NCBI GenBank assembly: GCA_021029095.1 | Contig: JAJOHG010000004.1 | Span: 558,001-622,000, forward strand | DNA length: 64,000 nucleotides | From: Phellopilus nigrolimitatus | Taxonomy: Eukaryota > Basidiomycota > Agaricomycetes > Hymenochaetales > Hymenochaetaceae | Direction of reading: 5' to 3' | In this document: in pieces, positions 10,743-22,974 of the stretch | Layout: each line of letters starts with the position of its first letter | Position numbering within the stretch: the first letter of the stretch is position 1 | Notes under the pieces: model-generated | Database searches by the model: none | Told to the model about the DNA's origin: nothing | Seen by the model: only the letters and a program-made list of their open reading frames with translations | Made by a program: the position numbers and the translations under genes

Positions 10743-11880
10743 CGGCCACTGTAGACGGCTTCTCGGAATCGGGGCGATCGACGCGAGCCCCCCCCCCCCC
10801 CCTGTACCCGCACACCTGACCACGGCGAGGAACGTACATGTAAATCATGCAATCAATTCCAAAATGCCTGAATGCCTGCGTCAGCTGCACCTCGCCAGGC
10901 GCCTCCGAGCGCCCCTCTGAGTCACACTTCCGAGACAGGCTCCGTCCTGGCAGCCTCGGCCTCACCACCACTCTGCCGTGGACCTTCTGCTCCCGAGGGC
11001 GCGCCCTCCATCAGGCCTCAGGCCTCAGGCCCCGCTGCGCTGCCTTCTTACGAACCGCCACGGCACTCCGACAGGGTGCCCTTAGTCACGCCAGCTCTAG
11101 CATTTTGCCAGTCTCGCCTGACTTTTTCGAGCGGCTATTTTTGGGTTTCTGACGCAGCCAGATCTTTCTCAGATATAGATGGAGAAGGAGATGGACGCTG
11201 GCGACTACTTTAGCCCCTTTACCCTCCACCACCCATACCAGTGCTACGTAGTGGTGAGTGTATCAACGAGGAGCCTAGACGTCGGCGAGGCATCCTAGAC
11301 GACTCTGTACTAATACGGGCTCGACGCGTGCGCGCCTCTTTCTCTTATCGCGGCTCATCGGCGATGGGCTTGCGGGCCGACGCCGACGCTGAGTCGAGAC
11401 TCTCTTTCTTCTGTTCGTATTCACCCTGGGTCCGTCCAAAGCAGACGTCGCATCGCACTCCTTACCACTGCTGTTTGTATCGCATATGTCTTTCGCTCAT
11501 TCATTCGTACCTAGTATATGCAAAGCGCTGCTGCTCGATCCATCTGCACACACCACACTCTTTTGCCTGCTTCACAGCACAGACCTAGCTGCCGAGCGCA
11601 CTCTCTCTCTCGATCTTGCATGTATGGCTGTTGCCTTTGTCAAAATATGTAATGGTGTGTGCATTGTATATCAGCGCGCGCAGCATATTCCGGTTATTCG
11701 GCGCTGTCTCCTAGTAATAGTACATTTATAATTGTCGATTCGAATTATATAGCTTCCTGTACGATCTGTGGTCGGCGATATTAATATTACGACGATTTTT
11801 TGTTTCGAGGCTCATACATAAATACGCGCTTGGTCTGCCCGATCTTTGGCTGCGCACGACATCGACTTCCTTACGAGCCG
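10743..11880. repeat. Dispersed repeat family R, copy 2
   Basis: It aligns by eye with 2067-3350 in the same orientation, from the GGGGCGATCGACG block to the AATTATATAGCTTCCTGT block. It includes a run of more than ten C at about 10789-10802, a likely unstable homopolymer. No conserved frame. Confidence 0.7.
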
Positions 11881-11884
11881 CTAA

Positions 11885-12067
11885 GACAAGCTCGACCTTC
11901 GCTCCGAGGCCATTCGCGAGCGCCGAGGCTCGAGCGAAAAGACATCCAGAGTCGTTCTCGGTATAATCGCCCAGTCCGCCCAGTCCGGACGCGGAGTCAT
12001 TCAGCTGACGCTGCTAACATGGGGCTTGAGAGTCAAGGAAAATCTGCTGTTTATCTTGAGCCGTAAG
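11885..12067 (+). pseudogene. Decayed partner-family core fragment
   Basis: The DNA from CAAGCTCGACCTTCGCTCCG to ATCTTGAGCCGTAAG matches, base by base with gaps, the core of the module B partner at about 27608-27811. Shared blocks include AAGACATCCAGAGTCGTTCTC, ATAATCGCCCAG, CATTCAGCTGACGC and AAAATCTGCTGTTTATCTTG. The frame is not maintained throughout. It sits at the right edge of repeat R copy 2, so R may have carried a piece of the partner gene. Confidence 0.6.
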
Positions 12068-12089
12068 TACAGTACTCCAGTAGAGCGCC

Positions 12090-13240
12090 CTTGGTCACAC
12101 CAGCCCGAAATACATGTATCTTTGGCGTCTGCCTTCGAGCTGTACTTCCCACTGTCGCGCTCGGAAGAGCGGCTATTTTGGGAGTTTTGACGCAGCCAGA
12201 TCTTCTTCAGATACAGATGTGACCACCTTAGCGCTTACCCACCGCCGCCACACGGGTGCTACGTAGTGGGCGCGGCCGATGAGTGCTTCAACGAGGAGCC
12301 TAGATGGCGCTGAAGCAGCCTAGACGGTTCCGTACTATTACGGGCTCGCCTCCGTCTCTTATCGCGGCTCATCGGCGGACGGGCATTACTGATGGGCTCG
12401 CGGGCCAACGTCGACGCTGAGTCGAGATTCTCTCTCTTCCGCTCGTTTCTCACTTGGGTCTGTCCAGAGCAGACCCAGCATCTGCCGCATTGCACTTCCT
12501 TATAACGATACGTCGACAGCGCTGCCCTGTTCGTCGGCGTGTCCCCATCCTCAATCGCAGATGCCCCTTCATTCATCCATATCTAATATCTAGCAGACGC
12601 AAAGCGCTGCTGCTCGATCCATCTGCACGCACCACACTTTTGCCCCTGCTTCACAGACAGACCTAGCGAGCCGAGCGCGCTCTCTCTCGACCTTGCGTGT
12701 CTGGCTGTGCGAAGGTAAGTTGTTTGATGTGTGCACGTTGTGTATCAGCGTACGCAGCATATGTATGCCTCTGTACTAATACGGGTTCGACGCGTGCGCC
12801 CCCGTCCCTCATCGGCGGGCGGGTATCGCTGATGAGCTCGCGGGCCAACGTCGTCGCTGAGTCGAGACTCTCTCTTCTGTTCGTCTTCACCCTGGGTCTG
12901 TCCAGAGCAGGCCCAGCATCTGCCGCATCGCGCTTCCTTATTACGATACGTCGACAGCGCTATTTGTTCGTCGGCGTGTCCCACCATCTGTCCCTAACCT
13001 CTCCCTGTCGATTGCCGTGTCGCTCATGTCCTTCGCTCATGCACATCGAGTGGATGCAAAGTGCTGCTGCTCGATCCATCTGCACGCACCATACTTTTTT
13101 GCCTGCTTCTCAGCACAGACCTAGCGAGCCGAGCGCGATCTCTCTTGACCTTGCGTGTCTGGCTAAGTGAGGGTTTTCGAATTGTTTGGTGTGTGCACAT
13201 TGTATATCAGCGCACGCAGCCATATGCCTGTTTCCTACTA
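12090..13240. repeat. Dispersed repeat family R, partial copies 3 and 4
   Basis: Two consecutive partial copies (about 12090-12750 and 12770-13240) repeat the CTAATACGGGCTCGACG-like block, the TCGCTGAGTCGAGAC block and the AAGCGCTGCTGCTCGATCC block of copy 1. Both point the same way as copies 1 and 2. This gives a local tandem array of R fragments upstream of the dead locus D Hsp70. Confidence 0.65.
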
Positions 13241-13461
13241 CATACAATATAGTACGCCTCCTTTATAGTAGATACCCAATCGTATTTTTGCCCGTTTCAC
13301 CATACAAAGCTACTTTCCGCTGTATAAAATATATAGAACGATTGCTGAGTATACTGAGATTGCTATATGAAAATTTAGTGAGATCCTGTTTTCACAACAA
13401 AATTGAAAACAAATATCTCTCGAAAACAAGGATTATGTCACGGACACAAACTATATCAGTC

Positions 13462-13594
13462 CTTGTAAGAGGTAGTACATTCGGCACTTGCGCAGGTGTA
13501 CTGAAGATTGTTCCAACGTCAATACCGATCGCAATGTCTAACCGCCACCTCCATACGGCTGGCGACGCAGCGGGCGAATGTTTGCTGAAGACAT
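13462..13594 (-). pseudogene. Hsp70-like first-exon relic (locus D)
   Basis: From the ATG at 13594 the sequence MSSANIR matches loci A and C exactly. A stop codon follows within about 20 codons, then a shifted frame carries the phosphate-1 remnant GIDVGT, with the FSGVSYA part deleted, and the end of the exon. No later Hsp70 exon follows; R repeats and unique sequence take their place. The module D ATPase is therefore dead. Confidence 0.85.
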
Positions 13595-13639
13595 GGGTGA
13601 AATGCAAGGCTGACACTACCTATATGATGGTCCCTTATA

Positions 13640-13740
13640 AGTCTTAGAACCTCGAGGCATCACCTTCGAAAACCTATTATGCTGCAAGTCGAAGAGACCG
13701 AAGGGCACGCTTTTAATATCAAGACTTTCATGCGTGAAGA
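13640..13740 (-). promoter_or_regulatory. Conserved Hsp70-upstream block (locus D)
   Basis: This is close to identical to 32200-32290 (locus C) and to the reverse complement of 7289-7366 (locus A). It lies about 50 bp upstream of the relic Hsp70 start. Conservation in a noncoding stretch next to divergent starts suggests part of a bidirectional promoter, although recent duplication alone could explain it. Confidence 0.45.
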
Positions 13741-13783
13741 CTGTAGACAGGTAAGATGGAAAGGGTACTGGTCGTATGTGATG

Positions 13784-16700
13784 TAGGGCTCCGCAACGTA
13801 CCGTATACTGGTACGTACGTATTTTTGCAAACCGTATACTGGTACGTTCAGTATCAATACGGACCGTATTTTGTGTTTTCGTAGGCGTGTACGGTACGGT
13901 ACTGATACGGTACTGACCGTATACGGTGGTACGTCGTATACGTGTTATGAGAACATAAGAAAATTTGTATCTAAAAAGTTTACAAGAGTCTGTCACGTTT
14001 TGCCTTCAACCATTGTTTGACTAGCATCAGCGTCCGGATAGTTCCTGCATGAAGACTAGCACGACGTAATGAGATAGCATCCCGACCTCCCGAAAATATA
14101 CGCTCAACAGCAACAGCGGAGCCTAAAAGAAGTACATATTAGTATATTGAGACACAATGTACCACAGCACTCACCAGGTACTGAAAAGACGTCTCGGGCG
14201 AGCTGCGACAGGTGGGGGAACTGTGCTTCGTGTGCTCCCCACCAGTGGACAGGGTCAGTTTCCCAAGGCTCTTCACGTTTCATGTCAAAAAACTCGTCGA
14301 ATTCACTGCTCGGTGAAGTCTCCGTTCGTGTCTTGTACCGAGCAGTGAAGTCGAACCGTGGTGCAGGCATAGTGTTTTCGGCTGAAGGCGTAGACGGTGA
14401 TGGAGTTCCCTTGTGATGTGATGACTTCGTCATGTAGATGTCCTCGTAGCGTTCTCTAAGCTTTGCCTTGCACCTTTCAATGTGCATCAGGTATTGTCTG
14501 CCGTCAGCACCGTCTCGCAGAGCTTCCTCCTTCAAATTTGAGTACCCAATGCGAGGGTCGAGGACTGCAAAATATGGCACATTCTATTATAAGGCTCATA
14601 AATTCATATTAATATTAGAATTACACTTACGCGCAGACCAGACATAGAGAGGAGACTGATCGAACTTATAAAAGTAGTCCGACAGTTTCCGATGAGCTGC
14701 GCAGAGGCCTATCTTCAGTTCTGGAGGTGCGTCAACAGGTAGTTCATTAATAAATGTTCGGACTTGGTCCTGAAGACCCTTAAACACTGCATGAGTTGCC
14801 GATAGCGTAGTTCGTTTTGTCGCCGACATCATGGTTGTTGCGACACGGAAGCCGCATAACCATTTCTCAACAAGTTCAATGGCCTGCCAATCTCCGTCAC
14901 TTAGCTCGTAGACACGAAGCTCACGGTTTTTGCCAACGAAGTCATTTATTACTTTTTTGTGAAGAATAGCACGTCCTATTAGATTATGCGGGCAGGAGAT
15001 GAGTATAAATTATAAGAGAAGAAGATGCACTTACTCATCATTTGGTGAGTTGATGACCAGCGAGTCTTAACATCAAGTATAAGCATGAGGGCAACATCTC
15101 GTAATGCATTATTGGTCTTCTTTGTTGAGAGTTTAACTTCTCCAAGCCAGGCCTTTCGACGTTGCGGGCTTGACCGAACTGCACGGATGATCTTGCGTAA
15201 CTTAGAAGACTTGAAGCATTAGCATTTACAGATATAGGACATTAGAATACATATATACGTACCTTCTCAACGGATCTCAAAACATTGACATTATTCATTT
15301 GTGCATCCTCCGGCTCGTCTTCACATGCAGCAGCTTCGTCATCATGTATCTCATTGACAGGCAATGAGACGGAGTCCTGATAGCTATCACCACCTGCTAC
15401 TGCTGACGTTTTCACCGCACCAATAGATTCAAGAAGCTACGGAAGTCTTTGTCAGAGACAAGCGAGTGCAAGATGATAAAGAAAAAAGGTACCTTCATAG
15501 CGGCGAGATGAACAGTGTGTGGCAAACACCTCATACGAACTTCGTTAATGTCGAAAGGGATTTTCACGTTTGAAAATAGCTTCTCCAAAGATTCGACCAG
15601 GGTGTCATTATTGGATGCGTTATCCGCCATAAGAGCCATGATCTATCAAAGAATTCAGCTCCTAATCATTCTGCGTGACAGACTTGTTTCCGAGGACCAT
15701 CTACATGCTAGGATCGGCGATGCAGTCCTTCATGTCCAAGGAAAGCAGCTGAAAAGACGAACCTTGTCTTTCAGTCCGAGGGTCTCTATTGTTTTCCAGA
15801 CACTATCGGCCATATTTTCGCCACTATGTGGACCAATTATCTCACTGAAGTCAATGAGAATTTCTTCTATATATTTTCGTGAGACAACACCTATATTTTA
15901 ATTTCCCAGGGCTTACCGAGTTTCCAGTCATTTGATACATAATGCATTACAATTGCCAGGAAAGCAAATCCATTACTCGATGACCATGCATCAAGTGAGA
16001 GGGAGACCTTCGCTTTCAAACCCTGGTATAAATGTTTGAGTCGAATTATTGTCTCAAAAAGAAAGAATAAATACACTAATCAGTCCTCGTAGATCATCCA
16101 AGGTCTTACTGCCCATATCCTTTACTCGCCTACTAATTGTATCTGCGGATGGCACCTTCAGACCTGTGTTCCGGTGTACGTACTCAAGGAGTTGTCAAAA
16201 CTCCGGACTTTCGACAACAGTGAAAGGCTGGTCATTGACGACAACCCATTCTGCAAGTTGACGTTCAAACTCTGATTGATCCCATGGCGACTGTATACTC
16301 AATCATAAGAAAAAAATTCAGCAAATTAACGGAAATGACTTTTAATGACTTACAGCTAATTTCTCCCCTTGACGCGCAAATGCCATCTCCAGTGGATTGA
16401 AGCCACCCAAGCCCTTACTAAAATCCTTCATCTCCTCCGGGGAAAGTTGTCTCTCTCCCTTCGCCAGCCGTATCTCATCTTCACTTGCAGGTCTGCTCGT
16501 CCCACGTTCCTTAAGGGCCTTGAATAGACTGTACATGTGCGGCACATGTCTCTCCAAGTGATTTACGAGACCTGCTACGTGATTAGCACCAGGACTAGAA
16601 AGTAAGAAAAAAACGTACCAGTATGCGTCCCGTTCATCTTTTTTGTTATTGTGAGTATATGATGATTACCGTGGCAGCAGCGGTAATGTTTGTCACCCGG

Positions 16701-18791
16701 ATCACCCTCTTTACCCTTGGCATTTACGTTGCATTCCTCAAAGAAGAGGAATATAGGTGCACGGGATTTTTTGACGTCCTTGAAATGGTTCAGCATGATT
16801 ATCAGCAGAGATGTAGTTACGTACCTTTAATTTCAACGTTGCACCTGGCCGCTCAATTTCGACGACATCATCATCCTCATTCACATCTTCGACGGATGTT
16901 TGTTGTGAAGGTGCGCTTTGGGTGGAAGGCACGCCACCAGACTCAGAAGGAGCCGGCTTGTTCTGAGAGTCCTTTCTTGATTTTTTCGAGCTCGATGAAC
17001 ATCCTTTTCCCTTACACGAAAATGAAGTTAGCTTTGTCTAACGACAGACGTTGGTTTCATGCGAGGCAAGAACAGAACGAATTACAGGGGGAGATCGCAT
17101 GGATTATGAATATAGCATTCAAGCGAGAATGGGACATACTTTTTTCGCCTTCGCACGTTTTGTCAAATTCGGGGCCGTTTTGCGTGGAAGATCGAGAACC
17201 TGTTTCATTACATGAAATCATACTCATATAAGATAAGCATCAACATTGGGACTTGCCTCATCATCAGACCCACTCTCCGATGCAGTGTGATCTCCCCGAG
17301 AAACACTTCCTTGAGCATCCGAGTCATTTTCCTCACCGGCTCCAAGCTCACATTCCATACTTGCAGCTTCGACATCTAATTCCGTGGCTGCGGGTCCTAG
17401 CACGGCCTCACTAAGGTCCAGAGAAGCAAACCGGTTGTTGGACGGCATCGCTTTGTTGGTGGTCGCAGCAGCCGACTGCCCTGCTTGACGGACATTTGAC
17501 TTCGACTGACGTGGGCCGGCCTCCGCGTGCTCGCGGCTTTCCGAAAGCTTGTTTGACTCAAAACGAGCGCGCTTACCTTCCATGATGAGATGGCTTTCAT
17601 CCTGATTTTTTCGCTTGCGAAATTTTTTGACTTGCTGGAAACCACCAGCTTCCGGCTCCTTGTGCGCAACACCTAGAAACATCAGGCCTCCACATATTAA
17701 GCAGTTTAGAATTAGATCTTACTCACCATCATCATCATCCATGATAAAAAGTTGAGTTTCGAGTGGTGTAAAAAAAAATTGCTGAGTGCGGAACGTTTGC
17801 GGCTCGAACTCGCTGTTGCACGCGGATCACAGTACAGTGGAGGAACAAACAAGTTCAAACATGCAGATCATTTATTTCGCCAGTAGAATCGTATAACAGG
17901 AACAAAAAAAGCTGAAAGACATAACATGAAAGGCCTTAATAGCGAAACATCCGGCTATTCTTGCTGGCACAGTAGCAGCCTAAAAAAGTATTGTACTTAT
18001 AGTATCACTGGAAAAGAGGGCAGCGTAAGACATACTGAAGCTTGAAAGAAAAGAGGTCCTCACTGAAGGAAAGGCTGAGCGGAATTCCGAGTACCTCCGC
18101 GAAGCGTATGTGGGCGAAAGTCGAGGGTCACAGCTTATAGAGTCGGCTGCGAACGTTCTGCCAATCTCAGTATCAGCTTCGCAGCAAGTATTCGAACAGC
18201 CTTCGAGCCTTCGGGCAAATCCCTTCGACAAGGCAAAATAATAAAGGACTTACTGCAACCGCTTCCATCCGGTGTAGTCCACTTGTGAGTGATGTCCCCA
18301 TTCCGTTCTTAACAGATTCAAGACCAGGAACAAGACCAGGATCCCCGGTTCAGCAAGGTACGTAGTGGATGAAAGCCAAGGAGCAGAGTGCAGAAGTGAG
18401 TAGATAGCGACATCGTTATCTTGCGATGCAGAGCGTGCCAGCGTGGCTGTTGTGAGAGAAAAGAACCATGGACGAGCTGTGCGTGTGCTCGTCACTCGTG
18501 AGATGTCTTCTTTTGTTCTCGATCGGGATTATTTGAATACCGAGACTTATAATAGAATTTGCACACGTTACATACGATTTTACATCCTTTTATAGTAACA
18601 AATGTCACAAAAACTGTGGTCCCGTATCACGTATTACGAACGTATACAGACGTATTATACGGGTTCGATACGTGTACGGTCACGTATATACGAGACCGTA
18701 TTTTAGACCTCCGGAGGGCTTTACGATACTGGTACGTGACCGTACCGTACCGTACCGTATTTCGTATATACGTGTACGTTGCGGAGCCCTA
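13784..18791 (-). mobile_element. Complete hAT DNA transposon, 5.0 kb
   Basis: Terminal inverted repeats begin TAGGGCTCCGCAACGTAC at both ends. They are flanked by an identical 8 bp target duplication ATGTGATG at 13776-13783 and 18792-18799. The uninterrupted target is present in the paralogous locus A (about 7197-7215, inverted), which confirms the insertion. Subterminal CCGTAT / TACGG repeats lie inside both ends (about 13796-13935 and 18620-18785). The interior encodes a multi-exon BED-finger hAT transposase on the minus strand. About 1 kb between the transposase start and the right end shows no convincing gene. Confidence 0.95.
13980..17742 (-). CDS. hAT family transposase with BED zinc finger
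   Basis: The gene starts at ATG 17742 (short first exon MDDDDG), then an acidic disordered exon down to about 17224. A BED-type zinc finger follows at about 16780-16530, with a Cys pair in HYRCCHG and His residues in NHLERHVPH. The RNase H-like core shows LSLDAWSSSNGF (about 15980) and MADNASNND followed by RCLPHTVHLA (about 15530-15635), where hAT acidic residues are expected. The C-terminal dimerisation domain carries WWGAHEAQFPHLSQLARDV, then SAVAVERIFSGGRD, and ends near 13980. Many short introns interrupt it. No disabling lesion was seen by eye, so it may be active. It catalyses cut-and-paste transposition in the nucleus. Confidence 0.88.
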
Positions 18792-19043
18792 ATGTGATGT
18801 CGCTTGTAAGCCGAGAGTCCAAAGCATCCCCTTCGAAAATCTTATCCTCCACGAAGCCGGCCTCAGAATGCATGAAAGAGGTGCGGTAAAGCGCATGGCG
18901 TCCTCGCTTGTAAGATCCAGCTTTGGACAAGTGCTCTTCACGAATTCACTCCAGCAAGCTCAAGGTAGCGTACTTCAGCTTTTCTCCAGACATTGCAACA
19001 ACAACTGAGCTCATTTTTGCTGCTTGGAAAGTATCCAACAGAA

Positions 19044-22000
19044 ATGCTACCTAAAGTAGCGTTGCTCCTCTTGCGCTGGTTATGGACTGCCTGGCTGGTG
19101 TGGCTCATGCTAATGTGGTTATCATGCTCTTACTTGGTGTGGCACATATTAGAGCGCTTAAAGTGGCTGGTATGGCTCATACAGTCCACACCAGCGCACT
19201 TTAGTAAGTGGATGTGGCCCATAAGGTAGGCGACATTCTATCTCGACCACCTGTGTGACACCTTTTTTCCTCACTTTATTCCTCACTCAACATCCCACAA
19301 AGGCTCATTCTAACAGCTACATCATGAAGATATCATGTATAGCTACTGAATGATGCAGGGGTTTTCAGAAAAAAAAAGGTTTCATGAAGAAATAAGCCCG
19401 AAAAAAAATTGATTTATTTGTACTCTAAACGTTGTTTCTGCATGTTTGAGCATGGTTTGGAAAAAAATCTGCCAGAATTTGGCCGCGTTACCGTGACGTT
19501 ACATTACCTTATTTGTATATTAGTAATTATATAATATAATCAGCCACTGCATTTATTTGGTAATTTCAACAGAATTCACAAAGCAACGTTATCGGGCTAC
19601 ACCATAAACATCCTCACTAGCTATTATGGAAAAGAATATGCTGGAGTGCCTTGACTCTGTTTCCTTAGTGCAGACTTGCCGGTGAGCCATCTCTTTTTAC
19701 TTTTTTCACTTACTCACTTACAAGCCGTATGTGCCGCAAAGCGCTATTGTGGACACCGAGTTGTTCCTACCTCAATCATGGAAGAAATTGCCAATGCAAA
19801 CGTCTAGCTTAGCCTTTAATTTCTCTTTTATACTACTGTATAGTACTGCTACAACATGTATGACTGCAAAATACAGTAAATCTGTCTTCGAAAAGTTGTT
19901 TTCGTCTGATTTGATTGATTTCTATGTTTCCCAAAAAAAAAAATCCGCCCAAGCCGAAGATTTGGCCGCGTGACCGTGACATGTCACAGTGGTCGAGATA
20001 GAATGTCGCCTACCTTACTAGCATGCTCTAAGTGGCTGGTGCGGCTCATACGGCCCATACTAGCGTGCGTTAAGCGGGTGTGGCTCAAACTAGCACGCAT
20101 TTGCAAGATAGGCGGAAAGAGCGCGGAACCGGAGCCTAGAGATATCAGAGAAAGCCAACAGTCCAACGTGAGTAGATCACAGAACAGACCAGATACGTTG
20201 CAGCTCCTTTGCTTCAAGGAACTCACACGATACAAGTAGGATACCATCGAGGGGCGTCAAGCGGAAGTGGTCGGACACGGAGCAGAAGGGTATTTTTGCG
20301 ACAGCCCACTTGCCCAGAATGACGGTGTCCTTCCTTGTGTGGAAGACTCGTTGGCAGAAGGGCCCAGCGTCGAAGGAATTCTTGACGGCAATTCGGCGAG
20401 AAAGGATGGCGTCGCGCTTTCTCCCGAAGATGGCTCCTCGGTAGCGGATAAGCCTAATATCGAGGAGAACCTCGAAGTCGGCTCAGAGAAGAAAGACGGC
20501 ACTCCTCTCCACGGAGAACCAAGCGGTGAAGAGCAACTTCGTATCGGTCCCGAACCCGGGGCCCAGACCACTGGGATTTCCCTTTCGCCAGAAGTGAAAG
20601 GGAATAACACCAAGGAGCATCTTGACGACTCTACGGCAGGATCATCCATTAATAGTGCTGGGATGAAAACAGGTCAACAGCTGCTCACACCGACTTCGAA
20701 TGACTCTTCGCCGCTCGGCCAATCCCAAGAAGCTGTTGGAACACGAGGCAATCTGGGGTGTAGCACGTCGCAATTGAATACCTGTAAACCTCCTAGCGAA
20801 GGGATTAGACGAGTACAAGGCAAAGAGTCGAGAAAGAGGCGCGCAGATACTCTTGATGACGGCTGGGAAGCAGACTCTTCGGAGTTAGAAAAGAGGCATT
20901 CGCGACGTCTGGAAAGCCAGGCCCACGGACGCGGCGGGAAGCGAGCCACATTGGATCCTGAAAATCCAAAGGAAGAACGCGCAAATGCGGGTGCCCGAGA
21001 TATAGCTGAAAACGCACAGCACTACGGCGGAAGCGCGAAAACGCAGACAGCAATCTTTTTTACGCAACCATCCAGCCAGCCAAGCTCCATAGAGGAAGGT
21101 ATTTCCCGCAGATTTTTCCTCGACAGAGCGAACAAGTGTTCTATGGAAGAAGTCGTCAACTTATACATGGCGCTGAACTGGCGCATAGACACGCTCGTGC
21201 TCGACGTGTTAGATGAATGGGATAAGGTACCAGTTAAGGCATCGGGAAAGGAGGATGCGCCCGTCAACTTCGACGTGCCTACCATTATCGTTGCCGGACG
21301 TGATACCCCACTGGAGTTGAACATCGCAAACTTAGTGAGGAAAGCGCTGGGAAATGAACTTTACAGATCGATTACAGGACTCAAACCAGAAGACTCGGAG
21401 TTGGATGCTTGCGTGTATGATGCATTACAAGTCTGGGCAGTTTTTTGCATCCACTTGGCCATAAAACCTCTCCTTTTCGGATTCAAGGTGCGGACTATGA
21501 GCGAAGTAGAAGAGGCGTTCCGCCAGATAGTAGACCATGGTCAGTTTTTTTCATATATATAAAGGACTTTCACTGACCTGAAAAAATAATAATCATGTGA
21601 CAGAAACCGACAACGCCCGAAGACATTAAGGGAAGACAATACGCCGCTGACGACGGCTCGCGACTCTCGAGTTAGGGGCTTCGTTACAGACATTTCCTCT
21701 CTGTCCGATTCGACTTTCGAAGATTTCGATGAATATTGTCTTCTAGAAGAGACATTTCAACAGATTCTTGAGTGCCGTGAGTTTTTACTGCGAAGATCTT
21801 TATAATAGGCAGTGACCGGAGTGCACGCAGACAACGGATCGCAGGCAATTGCTTTGCACTGGAGAGCGTTGTTGCATAGCTACGATCGAAGACTCGGGTC
21901 TTTCAGCGACGCATTTGAGAAGACCTCAGAAGTTCTTTGTGAAGGATTTCTTGAGGTATTCACGCTGGCGGGGAAGGTTCCGCCACCTTCGTTGATAGAC

Positions 22001-22288
22001 GATGTTCGCGTCCTGGCCTCGAAGAATAGAGTAGTCGAGCATGCATCGCAGTTGGCAGAAACGGTCAAAACAGGCTTCTTTTCGGTAAATCTCGAGGTCT
22101 TCATCGCCGATCCTGGAAGTCTGTACGACGACAAATCGATGCTGCTCGACGGTCAGGAACATAATGCAGGAGAAGCTGCTATCGTGAAGGGCACGATAGG
22201 CCTCGGGCTACGCGAGATTTTGCCGGTGACTCCGGACTCGGGGACGGAGACAAAGGGAGTGCTGTTGAAGTCCAAAGTTCTACTGTAA
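19044..22288 (+). pseudogene. Partner-family gene, copy D (MITE-interrupted, frame lesion)
   Basis: Exon 1 starts at ATG 19044 (MLPKVALLLLRW...) and is Trp/Leu-rich, like a membrane segment. A 792 bp MITE splits it at 19224-20015. It resumes and ends at about 20168. Exon 2 (20241-21540) is one open frame with an acidic disordered region (GEPSGEEQLRIGPE), a basic patch and the core FFLDRANKCSMEEVVNL, VLDEWDKVPVK, FCIHLAIKPLLFGF. The next exon has a TAA at about 21628, caused by a deletion relative to copy A1. It then recovers LLEETFQQILEC. The last exon (about 21830-22288) reads SQAIALHWRALLHSYDRR to the stop at 22288. It is the best guide to the ancestral A/D gene structure. Confidence 0.7.
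19224..20015. mobile_element. TA-target MITE, 792 bp
   Basis: Terminal inverted repeats start AGGTAGGCGACATTCTATCT and extend about 30-38 bp. TA is duplicated on both sides (19222-19223, 20016-20017). Locus A carries the empty site with a single TA (about 6780, inverted). There is no transposase frame inside. TA duplication suggests a Tc1/mariner-type nonautonomous element, although other TA-targeting groups are possible. Confidence 0.9.
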
Positions 22289-22974
22289 ACGTCCGCATGC
22301 TCTGATACTTTTCTTAAATCAGCGTCTTGACATAACCACACAACAGCTATATGTATGTACTTAATGGTGTTGTAAGTCTCCGTGTTGTGTGGATGCTTCG
22401 TATCATGTAAATTGCTGTAATCCTTTGAATGGCTGAAAGCTTGGTTTCGAGAAGTTGAAACAGACAAGCCACGGAGGGCTAAGGAGAGAAAACAAACAGG
22501 ACTTTGGCACGGCGTGATGCGTGTGACAGGGACAATAATATGTATCGCTGGTAGGCGAGCGACGTCCTCTTGCTTCATGCGGCTCCGACCACTATCGTAA
22601 TCAGCGTAGAGAACCCTGCCCTCGATGCCTCCGCAGCGCTGCCCGTGTCTTCGTCAAGAGCGGCTCCTCCGCCCCCGTCTCCAATGGTCATCTTAGCGGT
22701 GGCGGCCGCTCCCTAATCCGACGTTCTCGTGTCCGTTGCCAGAACTCGTGTAGCGACTCGTCCTGGTCCAATTTTCTCTCTACTTCCAGCGACATTTCAA
22801 GCGGTCAACTTTTCGTGACCCCCAAATCTTCATCTTCAAGGTTGGGAAAAAGAAGTGCGTCACACCATTCCAGAAGGCAGCGAAGTCACCCACGGCACCT
22901 ATTTTGAGAACGACATCGAGCTCGTCTCTATGTCTGGCTTGGTCCGCCCTCCGCAGGCGAATTTCAACTCGACG
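22289..22974. other. Intergenic region, no gene seen
   Basis: This holds the 3' flank of the D partner and then sequence with short frames only. No inverted repeats or coding chain recognised. Confidence 0.45.

Noticed and set aside
18993..19229. Separate small membrane protein gene of 78 codons
   Set aside because: Comparison with locus A shows it is exon 1 of partner D, cut by the MITE; the apparent stop lies at the MITE edge.
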